64,000 nt of DNA from Prevotella sp. (GTDB lineage Bacteria; Bacteroidota; Bacteroidia; Bacteroidales; Bacteroidaceae): the NCBI GenBank assembly GCA_017538105.1, contig JAFYJN010000026.1, positions 1-64,000 on the forward strand, given 5' to 3'. Each line of letters opens with the position of its first letter. Positions within the stretch are counted from its first letter, which is position 1. The notes below the pieces were generated by a model, which ran no database searches, was not told the origin of the DNA, and saw only the letters and a list, made by a program, of their open reading frames with translations. Both the position numbers and the translations under genes were made by a program. Of the stretch, positions 42,845 through 51,594 are shown in pieces.

Positions 42845-45163
42845 ATGATGACTAAGAATCTTTCTTTTTCTGCATTCATGAGTCTCCTGCTCATGATGCT
42901 ATTGTCGTGCAATGGCCAGAAATGGTCGGAGAAGCAGATAGACAATTTCATGCTCGTTGAACAAGGTGATGGTGCCACGTTGGGTTACTCGCCCACCTCG
43001 GGTGTCAAACTGCTGACCGTCGATGGCTATGCCTTCAAGGACCTGAACCATAACGACTCACTGGATAAATATGAGGACTGGCGCCTCAGTGGAGAGGAGC
43101 GTGCCGCCGACCTGGCCTCAAAACTCTCCATAGAGGAGATTGCCGGACTGATGCTCTATAGCAGTCATCAGTCGGTGCCCATGGTGGAGCGGATGGGCTT
43201 CGGCGCCTCCACCTACAACAACCAATCGTTTGAGGAGAGCGGTGCCAAGGCTTCCGACCTGTCGGACGACCAGAAGAAATTCCTTCGCGACGACCACCTG
43301 CGTGCCGTTCTGGTGACCGGTGTGGAGAGTCCAGCCATCGCCGCCGAATGGAACAACAAGATGCAGGCGTTCGTCGAAGGGCTCGACCATGGCGTTCCCG
43401 TCAACACCAGCTCCGACCCCCGCCATGAGGCGAAGGCAACCACCGAGTTCAACGCCGGTGCGGGAGGACAAATCTCGCAGTGGCCCACCTCGCTCGGTCT
43501 GGCTGCCACTTTCGATCCACAACTGGTACATCGTTTCGGAGAGATTGCCTCCGAGGAATACCGTGCGTTGGGCATCGCCACCGCCCTGTCGCCACAGGTG
43601 GACATCGCCACTGAGCCGCGCTGGTTCCGCTTCAACGGCACCTTCGGCGAAGACCCGCAGCTGTCCACCGATATGGCCCGCGCCTATTGCGATGCTTTCC
43701 AGACCACACCTGAGGAAAAAGGGTGGGGGACAAAGAGCGTCAATGCCATGGTCAAGCACTGGTATGGATATGGCGCACAGGAGGGAGGACGCGATTCCCA
43801 CTTCGCCTCGGGTAAATATGCCGTCTATCCCGGCAACAAGAGGACGTTGCACAAACAATCTTTTGTGGAAGGAGCGTTCAAGTTGGAAGGTGGCACCAAG
43901 ATGGCCTCTGCCGTGATGCCCATCTACAGCATCCTGTGGAACCAAGACCCCTCGGGCGAGAATGTGGGCGGTGGATTCAGCAAATGGATGATAGAGCAGC
44001 AGCTCAGGACTGAGGCGAAGTTCGAAGGTGTGGTATGTACCGACTGGGGTATCACGCAGGACATGAAGGTGCTCGACAGTCCGCGAGGTGGCAAACCGTG
44101 GGGTGTGGAACCGCTGACGGAGGCAGAGCGCCACTATAAGATTTTACAGGCGGGAGTGGACCAATTTGGTGGTAACAACGAGATTGGTCCGGTGTTGGAA
44201 GCTTACCAGATGTGGAGCAAGGACTTTGGCGAGGCCAGTGCCCGAGAGCGTTTTGAGCTGTCTACCCGTCGGTTGTTGCTCAACGTGTTCCGTGTGGGAC
44301 TGTTTGAGAACCCCTATCTTGACCCTGCCGCATCGCAGAAGATAGTTGGCAACGCCGAGTTTATGAAAGAAGGCTATGAGGCCCAGCTGAAATCGGTGGT
44401 GATGCTGAAGAACCACGCCAACCAGGTGCTGCCGCTGAAAGACAGGAAGAAAGTTTATGTGCCCAAGCGTCACTTCCCCGCCATTCCCGGTATGTGGGGC
44501 GGCATCTCCGAGGAGAAGACCGAGGAGCCGATAGACCTGTCGTTGGTAAAGAAATATTTCGATGTGGTGGAACAGCCCGACCAGGCCGATTTCGCCCTCT
44601 GTCTGATTGAGGAGCCCAGCACCAGTGTGGGCTACAGTGCCGACGACGTGAAGAAAGGAGGCAACGGCTATGTACCCGTCAGTCTGCAGTATGACGACTA
44701 TACGGCCGCTGATGCCCGTCCAGTGAGCATTGCCGGTGGCGACCCCATGGAGAAAACCACAAACCGTAGTTTCCGTGGTAAGACCGTGAAGACCTACAAC
44801 CGCGACGATATGGTGATGGTGATGGAAACGAAGAAAGCGATGGGCGACAAGCCTGTTGTGGTCGTTGTGGAGACAGGCAGGCCCATCGTCCTTGCTGAGA
44901 TAGAGCCATCCGCCGATGCCATCCTCATCTCCTTCAACGTACAACACCAGGCGTTGCTCGACATCATCAGCGGCAAGACGGAGCCTTCTGCCCTGTTGCC
45001 CATGCAGATGCCTGCCGACATGAAGGCGGTGGAGGAGCAGCTGGAAGATGTGCCTCGCGACATGCGTTGCTACCAGGATGCTGACGGTCATACCTACGAC
45101 TTCGCTTTCGGACTGAATTGGAGCGGTGTCATCAGTGATGAGCGTGTGAAGAAATACAAATAA
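42845..45163 (+). CDS. Glycoside hydrolase family 3 lipoprotein (beta-glucosidase-like)
   Basis: A 772-residue protein with a type II signal peptide whose lipobox is MMLLSC, so the mature protein is acylated at Cys. After a short region with a dockerin/EF-hand-like [14 protein letters not shown] comes the GH3 barrel: [17 protein letters not shown], then [19 protein letters not shown] and the nucleophile Asp in GVVCTDWGI. The C-terminal alpha/beta domain includes [20 protein letters not shown] and is followed by [12 protein letters not shown]. It is probably exo-acting on beta-glucosides or related oligosaccharides. Its Sec/Lol location (outer or inner membrane) is unknown. Confidence 0.88.
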   Translation: MMTKNLSFSAFMSLLLMMLLSCNGQKWSEKQIDNFMLVEQGDGATLGYSPTSGVKLLTVDGYAFKDLNHNDSLDKYEDWRLSGEERAADLASKLSIEEIAGLMLYSSHQSVPMVERMGFGASTYNNQSFEESGAKASDLSDDQKKFLRDDHLRAVLVTGVESPAIAAEWNNKMQAFVEGLDHGVPVNTSSDPRHEAKATTEFNAGAGGQISQWPTSLGLAATFDPQLVHRFGEIASEEYRALGIATALSPQVDIATEPRWFRFNGTFGEDPQLSTDMARAYCDAFQTTPEEKGWGTKSVNAMVKHWYGYGAQEGGRDSHFASGKYAVYPGNKRTLHKQSFVEGAFKLEGGTKMASAVMPIYSILWNQDPSGENVGGGFSKWMIEQQLRTEAKFEGVVCTDWGITQDMKVLDSPRGGKPWGVEPLTEAERHYKILQAGVDQFGGNNEIGPVLEAYQMWSKDFGEASARERFELSTRRLLLNVFRVGLFENPYLDPAASQKIVGNAEFMKEGYEAQLKSVVMLKNHANQVLPLKDRKKVYVPKRHFPAIPGMWGGISEEKTEEPIDLSLVKKYFDVVEQPDQADFALCLIEEPSTSVGYSADDVKKGGNGYVPVSLQYDDYTAADARPVSIAGGDPMEKTTNRSFRGKTVKTYNRDDMVMVMETKKAMGDKPVVVVVETGRPIVLAEIEPSADAILISFNVQHQALLDIISGKTEPSALLPMQMPADMKAVEEQLEDVPRDMRCYQDADGHTYDFAFGLNWSGVISDERVKKYK

Positions 45164-45197
45164 TCCCGGTAGTCTTTCAAATATCAAGAAAGTTTGG

Positions 45198-45205
45198 TAA
45201 TTTTG
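45198..45205 (+). promoter_or_regulatory. -7 box of ychF
   Basis: TAATTTTG 28 bp before the ychF ATG; no TTG at the standard distance. Confidence 0.5.
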
Positions 45206-45233
45206 CAGCATCATTAACAACCGATAGAAAGAA

Positions 45234-46334
45234 ATGGCATTAAAATGTGGTATCGTAGGATTGCCCAACGTGGGTAAATCGACATTGTTCAACTGTCTGT
45301 CGAGTGCCAAGGCACAGGCAGCCAACTTCCCCTTCTGCACCATCGAACCCAATGTGGGCGTCATCACCGTGCCCGACGAGAGGCTTACCAAATTAGCCGA
45401 ATTGGTACACCCGGGACGTATCGTTCCCGCCACGTGCGAGATCGTAGATATCGCCGGTCTGGTGAAAGGGGCCTCGAAGGGTGAGGGCCTGGGCAACAAG
45501 TTCCTCGGCAACATTCGTGAGACGGATGCCATCATCCATGTGTTGCGCTGCTTCGACGACGACAATATCACCCATGTTGACGGTACCATCGACCCCATAC
45601 GCGACAAGGAGATTATCGACACCGAGCTGCAGCTGAAAGACCTGGAGACCGTGGAGGCACGGCTTAACAAACAACTCAAGCCCGCCGCGGCAGGCAACAA
45701 AGAGGCGAAGCTCGAAGTGGGCGTGCTGAATGCCTATAAGGAAGCGCTCGAACAAGGCAAGAACGCCCGCACCGTGACCTTCGACTCCAAGGAGGAGCAA
45801 CAAGTGGCCCACGACCTGTTCTTGCTCACCGCCAAGCCCGTGCTCTACGTGTGCAATGTCGATGAGAGCGCTGCCAAGGAAGGCAACGACTATTCCCGAC
45901 GCGTGGAGCAGGTGGCCAAGGACGAGGGCGCGGAGATACTGGTCATCGCCGCCAAGACGGAGGAAGACATCGCCTCGTTTGAGAGCTATGAAGACAAGCA
46001 ACTGTTCCTCGATGAGCTGGGACTGGAGGAGAGTGGTGTCAACCGCCTCATCAAAAAGGCCTATTCGCTGCTTAACCTCGAGACGTTCATCACCGCCGGA
46101 CCCATGGAGGTGAAGGCGTGGACCTACCGCAAGGGCTGGAAAGCACCGCAATGCGCGGGTGTCATACATACCGACTTCGAAAAGGGTTTCATCCGTGCTG
46201 AGGTCATCAAATACGATGACTATATCCACTATGGCAGCGAGGCTGCCGTGCGTGAAGCTGGCAAGATGGGCATCGAAGGCAAGGACTATGTGGTGCAGGA
46301 TGGCGACATCATGCACTTCCGGTTTAATGTGTAA
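45234..46334 (+). CDS. ychF: Redox-regulated ATPase YchF
   Basis: A 366-residue OBG-family P-loop protein. G1 is [15 protein letters not shown]2/G3 are [14 protein letters not shown] and [20 protein letters not shown], and the altered G4 motif CNVDE replaces NKxD, which in YchF gives ATP preference. The C-terminal TGS domain ends FRFNV. It binds ribosomes and modulates oxidative-stress responses. A C-rich repeat pair follows immediately. Confidence 0.96.
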   Translation: MALKCGIVGLPNVGKSTLFNCLSSAKAQAANFPFCTIEPNVGVITVPDERLTKLAELVHPGRIVPATCEIVDIAGLVKGASKGEGLGNKFLGNIRETDAIIHVLRCFDDDNITHVDGTIDPIRDKEIIDTELQLKDLETVEARLNKQLKPAAAGNKEAKLEVGVLNAYKEALEQGKNARTVTFDSKEEQQVAHDLFLLTAKPVLYVCNVDESAAKEGNDYSRRVEQVAKDEGAEILVIAAKTEEDIASFESYEDKQLFLDELGLEESGVNRLIKKAYSLLNLETFITAGPMEVKAWTYRKGWKAPQCAGVIHTDFEKGFIRAEVIKYDDYIHYGSEAAVREAGKMGIEGKDYVVQDGDIMHFRFNV

Positions 46335-46510
46335 ACCCACCCCGGCCCTCCCGAAGGGACACCCACCCCGACCCTCCCAAAGGGAGGGGGCGTTAAGGGG
46401 TGAGAGGTGAGAAGTGAGGGGTGAGAGATATGTCAGCAGGGTAATGGCTTAACTCCTTAACTTCTTTAATAACATTCAACACTCGTAACTCGTCACTCAT
46501 AACTCGTCAT
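46335..46510 (+). repeat. Two C-rich hairpins, GGGGTGAG tract and AACTCGTCAC repeats
   Basis: CCCACCCCGGCCCTCCCGAAGGGA (46337-46360) and CCCACCCCGACCCTCCCAAAGGGAGGG (46362-46388), then GCGTTAAGGGGTGAGAGGTGAG units. Next come AACACTCGTAACTCGTCACT units up to the lgt start. The latter resemble the AACACTC repeats inside lgt. Confidence 0.75.
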
Positions 46511-46517
46511 TAAAAAT

Positions 46518-47429
46518 ATGTTCAGCTATATTGTCTGGAACCCCGATGAGGTGGCTTTACACCTCGGATCATTCTCCATCCGCTGGTATTCATTGTGCTG
46601 GTTGCTTGGACTGGCCTGTGCTTTCTTTATTGTGAAATATCTTTACAAGAAAGAGAAAATCAAGGATGAATATTTCGACCCGCTGTTTATCTATTGTTTC
46701 TTCGGAATACTCATCGGCGCACGACTGGGACACTGCCTGTTCTATGAACCCGACTATTTCCTCAGCAGCTGGGAGCATGTAGTGGAGATGTTCCTGCCCA
46801 TGCACAAGATGGCTGATGGCTCTTGGAAATTCACGGGTTACGAGGGACTGGCCTCTCATGGTGGTACATTGGGACTGATGATTGCGCTGTGGCTCTATTA
46901 TAAGAAGACGAAGGTCAACCTCTGGAAGGTGCTCGACATGATTGCCATCGCCACGCCCACCACCGCCTGTTTCATTCGCTTGGGTAACCTCATGAATTCG
47001 GAAATCATCGGCAAGGTGACCGACGTGCCCTGGGCGTTCATCTTCCAAGCCGCCGGACCGGAATATGCGGGAGCTCCCCGTCATCCTGGACAGCTCTACG
47101 AGGCCATCGCCTATTTCATCTTTTTCTTTATTGGCTGGTATCTCTACAAGAGAAGCAAAAAAGAACAGCAAACAACAAACGACAACACTCAACACTCAAC
47201 ACTCAACACTCAACCCTCCAAAACTGTCGGTTCCGGCTTTTTCTTCGGTCTCTGTCTCACCCTGATTTTCACCGCCCGTTTTTTCATTGAGTTTACCAAA
47301 GAGACGCAGGTTGACTTTGAGAACGGAATGCCTCTCGACATGGGTCAGTTGCTGAGTATCCCCTTCATCATCCTCGGCATCGCCTGTATGAAAGGCGGCA
47401 AGTGGCTTAAGAAGTTGGGTGCCGAATAA
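46518..47429 (+). CDS. lgt: Prolipoprotein diacylglyceryl transferase
   Basis: A 303-residue, seven-helix inner-membrane enzyme. Core motifs are [30 protein letters not shown] and [13 protein letters not shown] (the Lgt signature with GNxxNxE). It transfers diacylglycerol to the lipobox cysteine of prolipoproteins. A cytoplasmic loop carries an insert ([17 protein letters not shown]...) made by a 9-bp AACACTCAA tandem repeat at about 47180-47217, low complexity and absent from the usual family sequence. Confidence 0.94.
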   Translation: MFSYIVWNPDEVALHLGSFSIRWYSLCWLLGLACAFFIVKYLYKKEKIKDEYFDPLFIYCFFGILIGARLGHCLFYEPDYFLSSWEHVVEMFLPMHKMADGSWKFTGYEGLASHGGTLGLMIALWLYYKKTKVNLWKVLDMIAIATPTTACFIRLGNLMNSEIIGKVTDVPWAFIFQAAGPEYAGAPRHPGQLYEAIAYFIFFFIGWYLYKRSKKEQQTTNDNTQHSTLNTQPSKTVGSGFFFGLCLTLIFTARFFIEFTKETQVDFENGMPLDMGQLLSIPFIILGIACMKGGKWLKKLGAE

Positions 47430-47495
47430 GCCACTCTCACAAGCCATGGCTTTTTCTATGTCACAGAGATAGAAATAATTATTTCCGTCTGATTT

Positions 47496-47526
47496 TTGGT
47501 GGAATGTGTTTTTTTTGATACTTTTG
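47496..47526 (+). promoter_or_regulatory. Promoter of tRNA-Arg
   Basis: TTG (47496-47498), a 20-base spacer, TACTTTTG (47519-47526), 16 bp before the mature tRNA. Confidence 0.75.
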
Positions 47527-47542
47527 CACACACTTTTGGAAA

Positions 47543-47616
47543 GGTCCCGTAGCTTAGCTGAATAGAGCGTCAGATTCCGGTTCTGAAGGTCTTGGGTTTG
47601 AATCCCAACGGGATCA
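47543..47616 (+). tRNA. tRNA-Arg (anticodon CCG)
   Basis: 74 nt. Acceptor GGTCCCG pairs with CGGGATC (one G-T), the anticodon arm is TCAGA-TTCCGGT-TCTGA with CCG, and the T-arm is TTGGG-TTTGAAT-CCCAA. CCA is not encoded. Its last 17 bases belong to an 18-bp sequence repeated at 47710-47727, marking it as a likely integration target. Confidence 0.93.
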
Positions 47617-47617
47617 C
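47600..47617 (+). repeat. att-like repeat, copy in tRNA-Arg
   Basis: GAATCCCAACGGGATCAC, the T-arm and acceptor end of tRNA-Arg, is repeated exactly at 47710-47727 and partly (AATCCCAACGGGA) at 47825-47837. Confidence 0.7.
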
Positions 47618-47625
47618 AAAATAAT

Positions 47626-47672
47626 AATACTCAGAAGGAGAAAGCTTGCTTTCAATTTTTGAGTATTTTTGT
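47626..47672 (+). terminator. Terminator of tRNA-Arg
   Basis: AATACTCA (47626-47633) pairs with TGAGTATT (47660-47667), followed by TTTG and TTTT. The loop contains GAAAGC-TT-GCTTTC. Confidence 0.7.
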
Positions 47673-47943
47673 TTTGTGGATCAGCCCGTGGCAGGGTAGG
47701 GGATGCGAAGAATCCCAACGGGATCACTAAAGACGAAGAGTCCCGAAGGATGAAAGCTTGCTTTCAAATCCTCGGGACACTTTGGATTTTGTAGGATGGC
47801 TGGCGCCAGCCTAAAGGGATATGTAATCCCAACGGGACGTGGCAGGGTAGGGGATATGTAATCCCTCCAGCCCATGGCTATTGTTTCTTGCTAATTCTTG
47901 CAAGTTTTTGCAAAATTAGCAAGAATTTGCTTGTTTTTTGAGG
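47673..47943. repeat. Degenerate att-like repeats and hairpins, no gene
   Basis: Contains the second att-like copy (47710-47727), a hairpin GTCCCGAAGGAT...ATCCTCGGGAC (about 47740-47782) with the same GAAAGCTTGCTTTC centre as the tRNA terminator, the third partial copy (47825-47837), and two copies of GTGGCAGGGTAGGGGAT. A GCAAGAATTAGC/GCTAATTTTGC-type inverted repeat lies at about 47888-47925. Confidence 0.65.
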
Positions 47944-48102
47944 TTATAACCTAACTATTAAAGAGTGCTTTTTGTTCCTGTTTGATTGCTTCTTCCTTTC
48001 TTTGAGTGCTATTTTCACATTCTGTAATTGCTTAAACCACAAAACATTTTCTATATTATTGACTTCTTTCTCTAAATAATCCCATACTTCGATTTTTTTC
48101 AT
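47944..48102 (-). CDS. Small ORF of 52 residues, unknown
   Basis: Minus-strand ATG (48100-48102) to TAA (47944-47946). It begins MKKIEVWDYLEKEVNNIEN and has a strongly basic C-terminal half (KERKKQSNRNKKHS). No family is recognised. It lies between the tRNA-linked repeats and the defence genes, and could be a small protein of the island or a remnant of an integrase-region gene. Confidence 0.3.
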   Translation of the reverse strand: MKKIEVWDYLEKEVNNIENVLWFKQLQNVKIALKERKKQSNRNKKHSLIVRL

Positions 48103-48110
48103 TATCTTTG
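48103..48110 (+). promoter_or_regulatory. -7 box upstream of the helicase operon, long leader
   Basis: TATCTTTG. If used, the leader before the ATG at 48337 is about 220 nt and contains the perfect inverted repeat AGATAGCT...AGCTATCT (about 48191-48229) and a further GATAGC copy. No other gene is seen in 48111-48336. Confidence 0.4.
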
Positions 48111-48336
48111 TACCTACTATTATCTATAAAGTATGATAAGAGACTTTAATTGCCTTAAAATGGTGCTTTCAGAAACGAAACAGAACAACAGATAGCTGAC
48201 AGAACAACCGGGCAAAAACGAAGCTATCTATAGTATTCAAATGACGCACTAATTAGCCAGCCGAAATTTTAAACGTTTCAGATAGCAAAATGTCTTGGTG
48301 TTCACGTTTAATAACTAATAAACAAAGACAAGTAAT

Positions 48337-51300
48337 ATGATTCAACATAGTTTCATAACAAACAAAGATAAACTGCTGTCAGATATCATCAACGGTATAC
48401 TTCCAAAGAGCCAGTCTCTGGATGTGCTCGTTGGATACTTCTATTTCTCTGGATACAAACTCATTTCTGAGAAGTTGATTGAAAAACATGTGCGTATTCT
48501 TGTTGGACTTGACATAGATACACGGATTACCAAATATATCCGTGAGATAGACACATTGGCAGATTACAACAAGTCTCGCAGTCAACTCAAAGATGACTAC
48601 TACAACCATTTCGTAAAACTGTTCAACGAAACAGATTTCCTTGATAGTCAGCCCAAGTTGGAGTCCTTCAAACTATTCTATGACAAGATAAAGGCAGGGA
48701 CATTGGAAATTAGAAAGACCGACGAGCCTTGTCATGCCAAGATGTATATCTTTGACTATCGTGAAGAGATTAACGAGGGAGGTGAAGACCCTGGTTCTGT
48801 GATTACAGGCTCCAGCAATCTATCTTATGAAGGCTTGGCAGGTCGTACTGAGATTAATGCCCGTTTCAACGACAAGGGTTCCTACATAGATGCCAAAATC
48901 ATCTTCGAAGAACTTTGGGATAAGTCGATTGTCATTGCCGACAAAGATCACATTGATGACTTTGACACGAAGGTTATTGACCGTATCTGGTTTGAAAAGT
49001 TGTATAGTCCCTACAAGATGTACCTCCGTGTGCTCAAAGAATATTTTGCCATTCCTACAACAGAGAACCTACTTACACCATACGACATTACAGATGGCAA
49101 GTTCTCTAATCTCAAATACCAGACGGATGCCGTGCAGATGGCCATCAATGCCATCAAAAATCATAATGGTGTGATAGTGGCCGATGTGGTGGGACTTGGT
49201 AAGAGTATCATTGCATCTACCGTTGCCCGCAATCTCCGGCTGAGAACACTTGTGGTTTGTCCGCCTCACTTGGAAGAGCAATGGTGCAGTTATCGTGATG
49301 ACTTCGGTTTTACTGCATCTATCTACACCACAGGTAAACTTGAAGAGGCTTTGAAGTATTACGAACGAATAGTGAAAGCCGATGAGCAGTATCTGATTGT
49401 AGTTGACGAGGCACACCGCTATCGTAACGAATACACAATTGACTATACCATTTTGCACCAGTTATGTTCTGGCAATAAGGTGATGCTGTTGACGGCAACC
49501 CCCTTCAACAATCGTCCTGATGATATTTATGCGATGCTGAAACTGTTCCAGATTCCAACAAAATCTACCTTGAAGACGGTCGATAATCTGGGTGCCAAGT
49601 TCAAAGATCTGATAGCCACCTATAAGCAACTTCAGAAAGATCAGCGCGAAGGAAAGGTGACGGATGCTGAAGTAACCAAAGAAGCAGGAAGAATTGCAAA
49701 CGAGATACGTTCGATCATCAGTCCGCTTGTCATTCGGCGTTCACGCATAGATCTGAAGGAGATACCCGAATACGCAGAAGACTTAAAACAGCAGAACATA
49801 CAATTAGTCATCCCTAACGATCCTGTAGAGTTGGATTATGACCTGAGTAGCCTAAAAGACCTGTATCTTGAGACGCTTGACCGCATCAGCGAAGATGAAG
49901 GTGGACACAGGGACGATGGAAAATATCGCTTTAAGGCGGCCCGATACTCTCCCGTATTGTATCTTAAAGAGGAACTAAGACAAGAACTTTCCGAATTGTT
50001 GGAAGAAAAGACAGGTGTTGAACTGAATCTGTTGTTTGGACGACAGGCCAACGTCGCCAAGTTTATGCGTCGTTTGTTGGTACGTCGCTTTGAGAGTTCA
50101 GAATATGCCTTCCGCATGTCATTGGAATATATGATAGGAAGTTCTCGTCAAATCCTGAAATGGATAGAGGAAAAGGGCAAGATGCCTGTTTATAAGAAAG
50201 GGAATCTTCCTGATGTTGACGACTTCTACAAGACGGACGATGATGGTAACGACCTCATCACTGAGACATACGAGAAGTACGAAAAACGTGGGTTCTTTGA
50301 AATCGACATGAAGTATATCAAAGAGTCCTTCGTGGAAGACATCAAGGCAGACATGGCTCTGCTTCTGGAGATACAGAAAAAGTGGTTCGGGGAGGACGGA
50401 ACTATCATGAGCGATCCGAAATTGGAATCGTTCAAGGGTATCCTGGACAAACAACTTGTTAAGGAACCCCAGCGCAAAATCATTGTGTTTACCGAGTTTG
50501 CCGATACTGCTGATTATCTTGGTGAGGCCTTACAGGTTTACGGACTTCCTGTATTCAAATACACCTCTGCCGATGCTTCCCAAAACAACAAGAACACCAT
50601 CAACGCTAACTTCAATGCTGGAGAGAAAAAAGAATACCAAAAAGATGACTATAAGATACTGATTGCTACAGATGCGATCTCAGAAGGTTATAACCTGCAT
50701 CGTGCCGGAACCGTGATCAACTACGACATTCCTTACAATCCAACCCGCATCATTCAGCGTATTGGCCGTATCAACCGTGTCAATAAGAAGGTGTTCGACC
50801 AGTTGTATATCTACAACTATTTCCCCACTGACGTAGGCGAATCAGAAACCCGCACCAAGGAAATCTCCACACTGAAGATGGCTATGATTCATGCCATCAT
50901 GGGCGAAGACACCAAGGTGCTGACAAAGGATGAAGAAATACAGTCCTACTTCTTGGAGCAGTATCGCAAGGAAATGGCAAAGAGCGAAGAGGTTTCTTGG
51001 GATGTCAAGTACCAGAAACTGCTAAATGCCGCCAAGGGTACTGAGATTTATGACGAAGCCATGCAGTTGCCTCATCGTGCTCGTACAGGCCGCTCCGTAG
51101 AAAAGCCGAGAAGCGGAGTTCTGATGTTTGGCAAGAAAGGTAACGACTTTGTCTTTAAGATAGGAAACGAAGAAGGCTTGGCCGTTCAACTAACTGCAGA
51201 AGAAGCCATTGGTTTGTTCGAGGCAGAAACAAGCGAACAGCCCGCGGCACTAACTGAATCTTTCGAGCCTGCTTATCAGTTGACCAAATCACATTTGTTC

Positions 51301-51594
51301 AGTAGTGATGTGCAGGACAAAAACGAGAAAGCACGAATAGAAGCCATGCAAAAAGTCAAAGTGATGCTGAATCGCAAGGCTTTGCCAACAGACTATTTAA
51401 AAGACTTGATGAAAGTCATTCAGAGCGATGGACTCTCAGGCTACGAACTTCGTTATATCAACAAGTTGAAGCCTGCAGAATACAAAAAACTGCCTGACCA
51501 AATAGACGAATACTATATCAATCGAATTATCGAAACTTGCAATCATGTGGATGATGGTGAGGAATCAATCATATTAGCGGAGGAATTAAGATGA
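48337..51594 (+). CDS. PLD-domain SNF2-type helicase of a defence operon
   Basis: A 1085-residue protein. Residues 1-170 form a phospholipase D-like domain with CHAKMYIFD (the HxK half) near 132 and GSSNLSYEGL. A superfamily 2 helicase follows: GVIVADVVGLGKSIIAS (Walker A near 280), IVVDEAHRYRNE (DEAH near 356), VMLLTATPFNNRPDD, and the second lobe with KIIVFTEFADTADYLGE, LIATDAISEGYNLHRAG and RIIQRIGRINRV. The C-terminal 200 residues are unassigned. PLD plus SNF2 helicases are known defence components that translocate on DNA. The stop overlaps the next gene (ATGA), so the operon begins here. Confidence 0.9.
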   Translation: MIQHSFITNKDKLLSDIINGILPKSQSLDVLVGYFYFSGYKLISEKLIEKHVRILVGLDIDTRITKYIREIDTLADYNKSRSQLKDDYYNHFVKLFNETDFLDSQPKLESFKLFYDKIKAGTLEIRKTDEPCHAKMYIFDYREEINEGGEDPGSVITGSSNLSYEGLAGRTEINARFNDKGSYIDAKIIFEELWDKSIVIADKDHIDDFDTKVIDRIWFEKLYSPYKMYLRVLKEYFAIPTTENLLTPYDITDGKFSNLKYQTDAVQMAINAIKNHNGVIVADVVGLGKSIIASTVARNLRLRTLVVCPPHLEEQWCSYRDDFGFTASIYTTGKLEEALKYYERIVKADEQYLIVVDEAHRYRNEYTIDYTILHQLCSGNKVMLLTATPFNNRPDDIYAMLKLFQIPTKSTLKTVDNLGAKFKDLIATYKQLQKDQREGKVTDAEVTKEAGRIANEIRSIISPLVIRRSRIDLKEIPEYAEDLKQQNIQLVIPNDPVELDYDLSSLKDLYLETLDRISEDEGGHRDDGKYRFKAARYSPVLYLKEELRQELSELLEEKTGVELNLLFGRQANVAKFMRRLLVRRFESSEYAFRMSLEYMIGSSRQILKWIEEKGKMPVYKKGNLPDVDDFYKTDDDGNDLITETYEKYEKRGFFEIDMKYIKESFVEDIKADMALLLEIQKKWFGEDGTIMSDPKLESFKGILDKQLVKEPQRKIIVFTEFADTADYLGEALQVYGLPVFKYTSADASQNNKNTINANFNAGEKKEYQKDDYKILIATDAISEGYNLHRAGTVINYDIPYNPTRIIQRIGRINRVNKKVFDQLYIYNYFPTDVGESETRTKEISTLKMAMIHAIMGEDTKVLTKDEEIQSYFLEQYRKEMAKSEEVSWDVKYQKLLNAAKGTEIYDEAMQLPHRARTGRSVEKPRSGVLMFGKKGNDFVFKIGNEEGLAVQLTAEEAIGLFEAETSEQPAALTESFEPAYQLTKSHLFSSDVQDKNEKARIEAMQKVKVMLNRKALPTDYLKDLMKVIQSDGLSGYELRYINKLKPAEYKKLPDQIDEYYINRIIETCNHVDDGEESIILAEELR

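Noticed and set aside
44144..45700. Minus-strand open frame of 518 codons across the GH3 and ychF genes
   Set aside because: Covers two clearly coding plus-strand genes and their promoter region; no recognisable motif.
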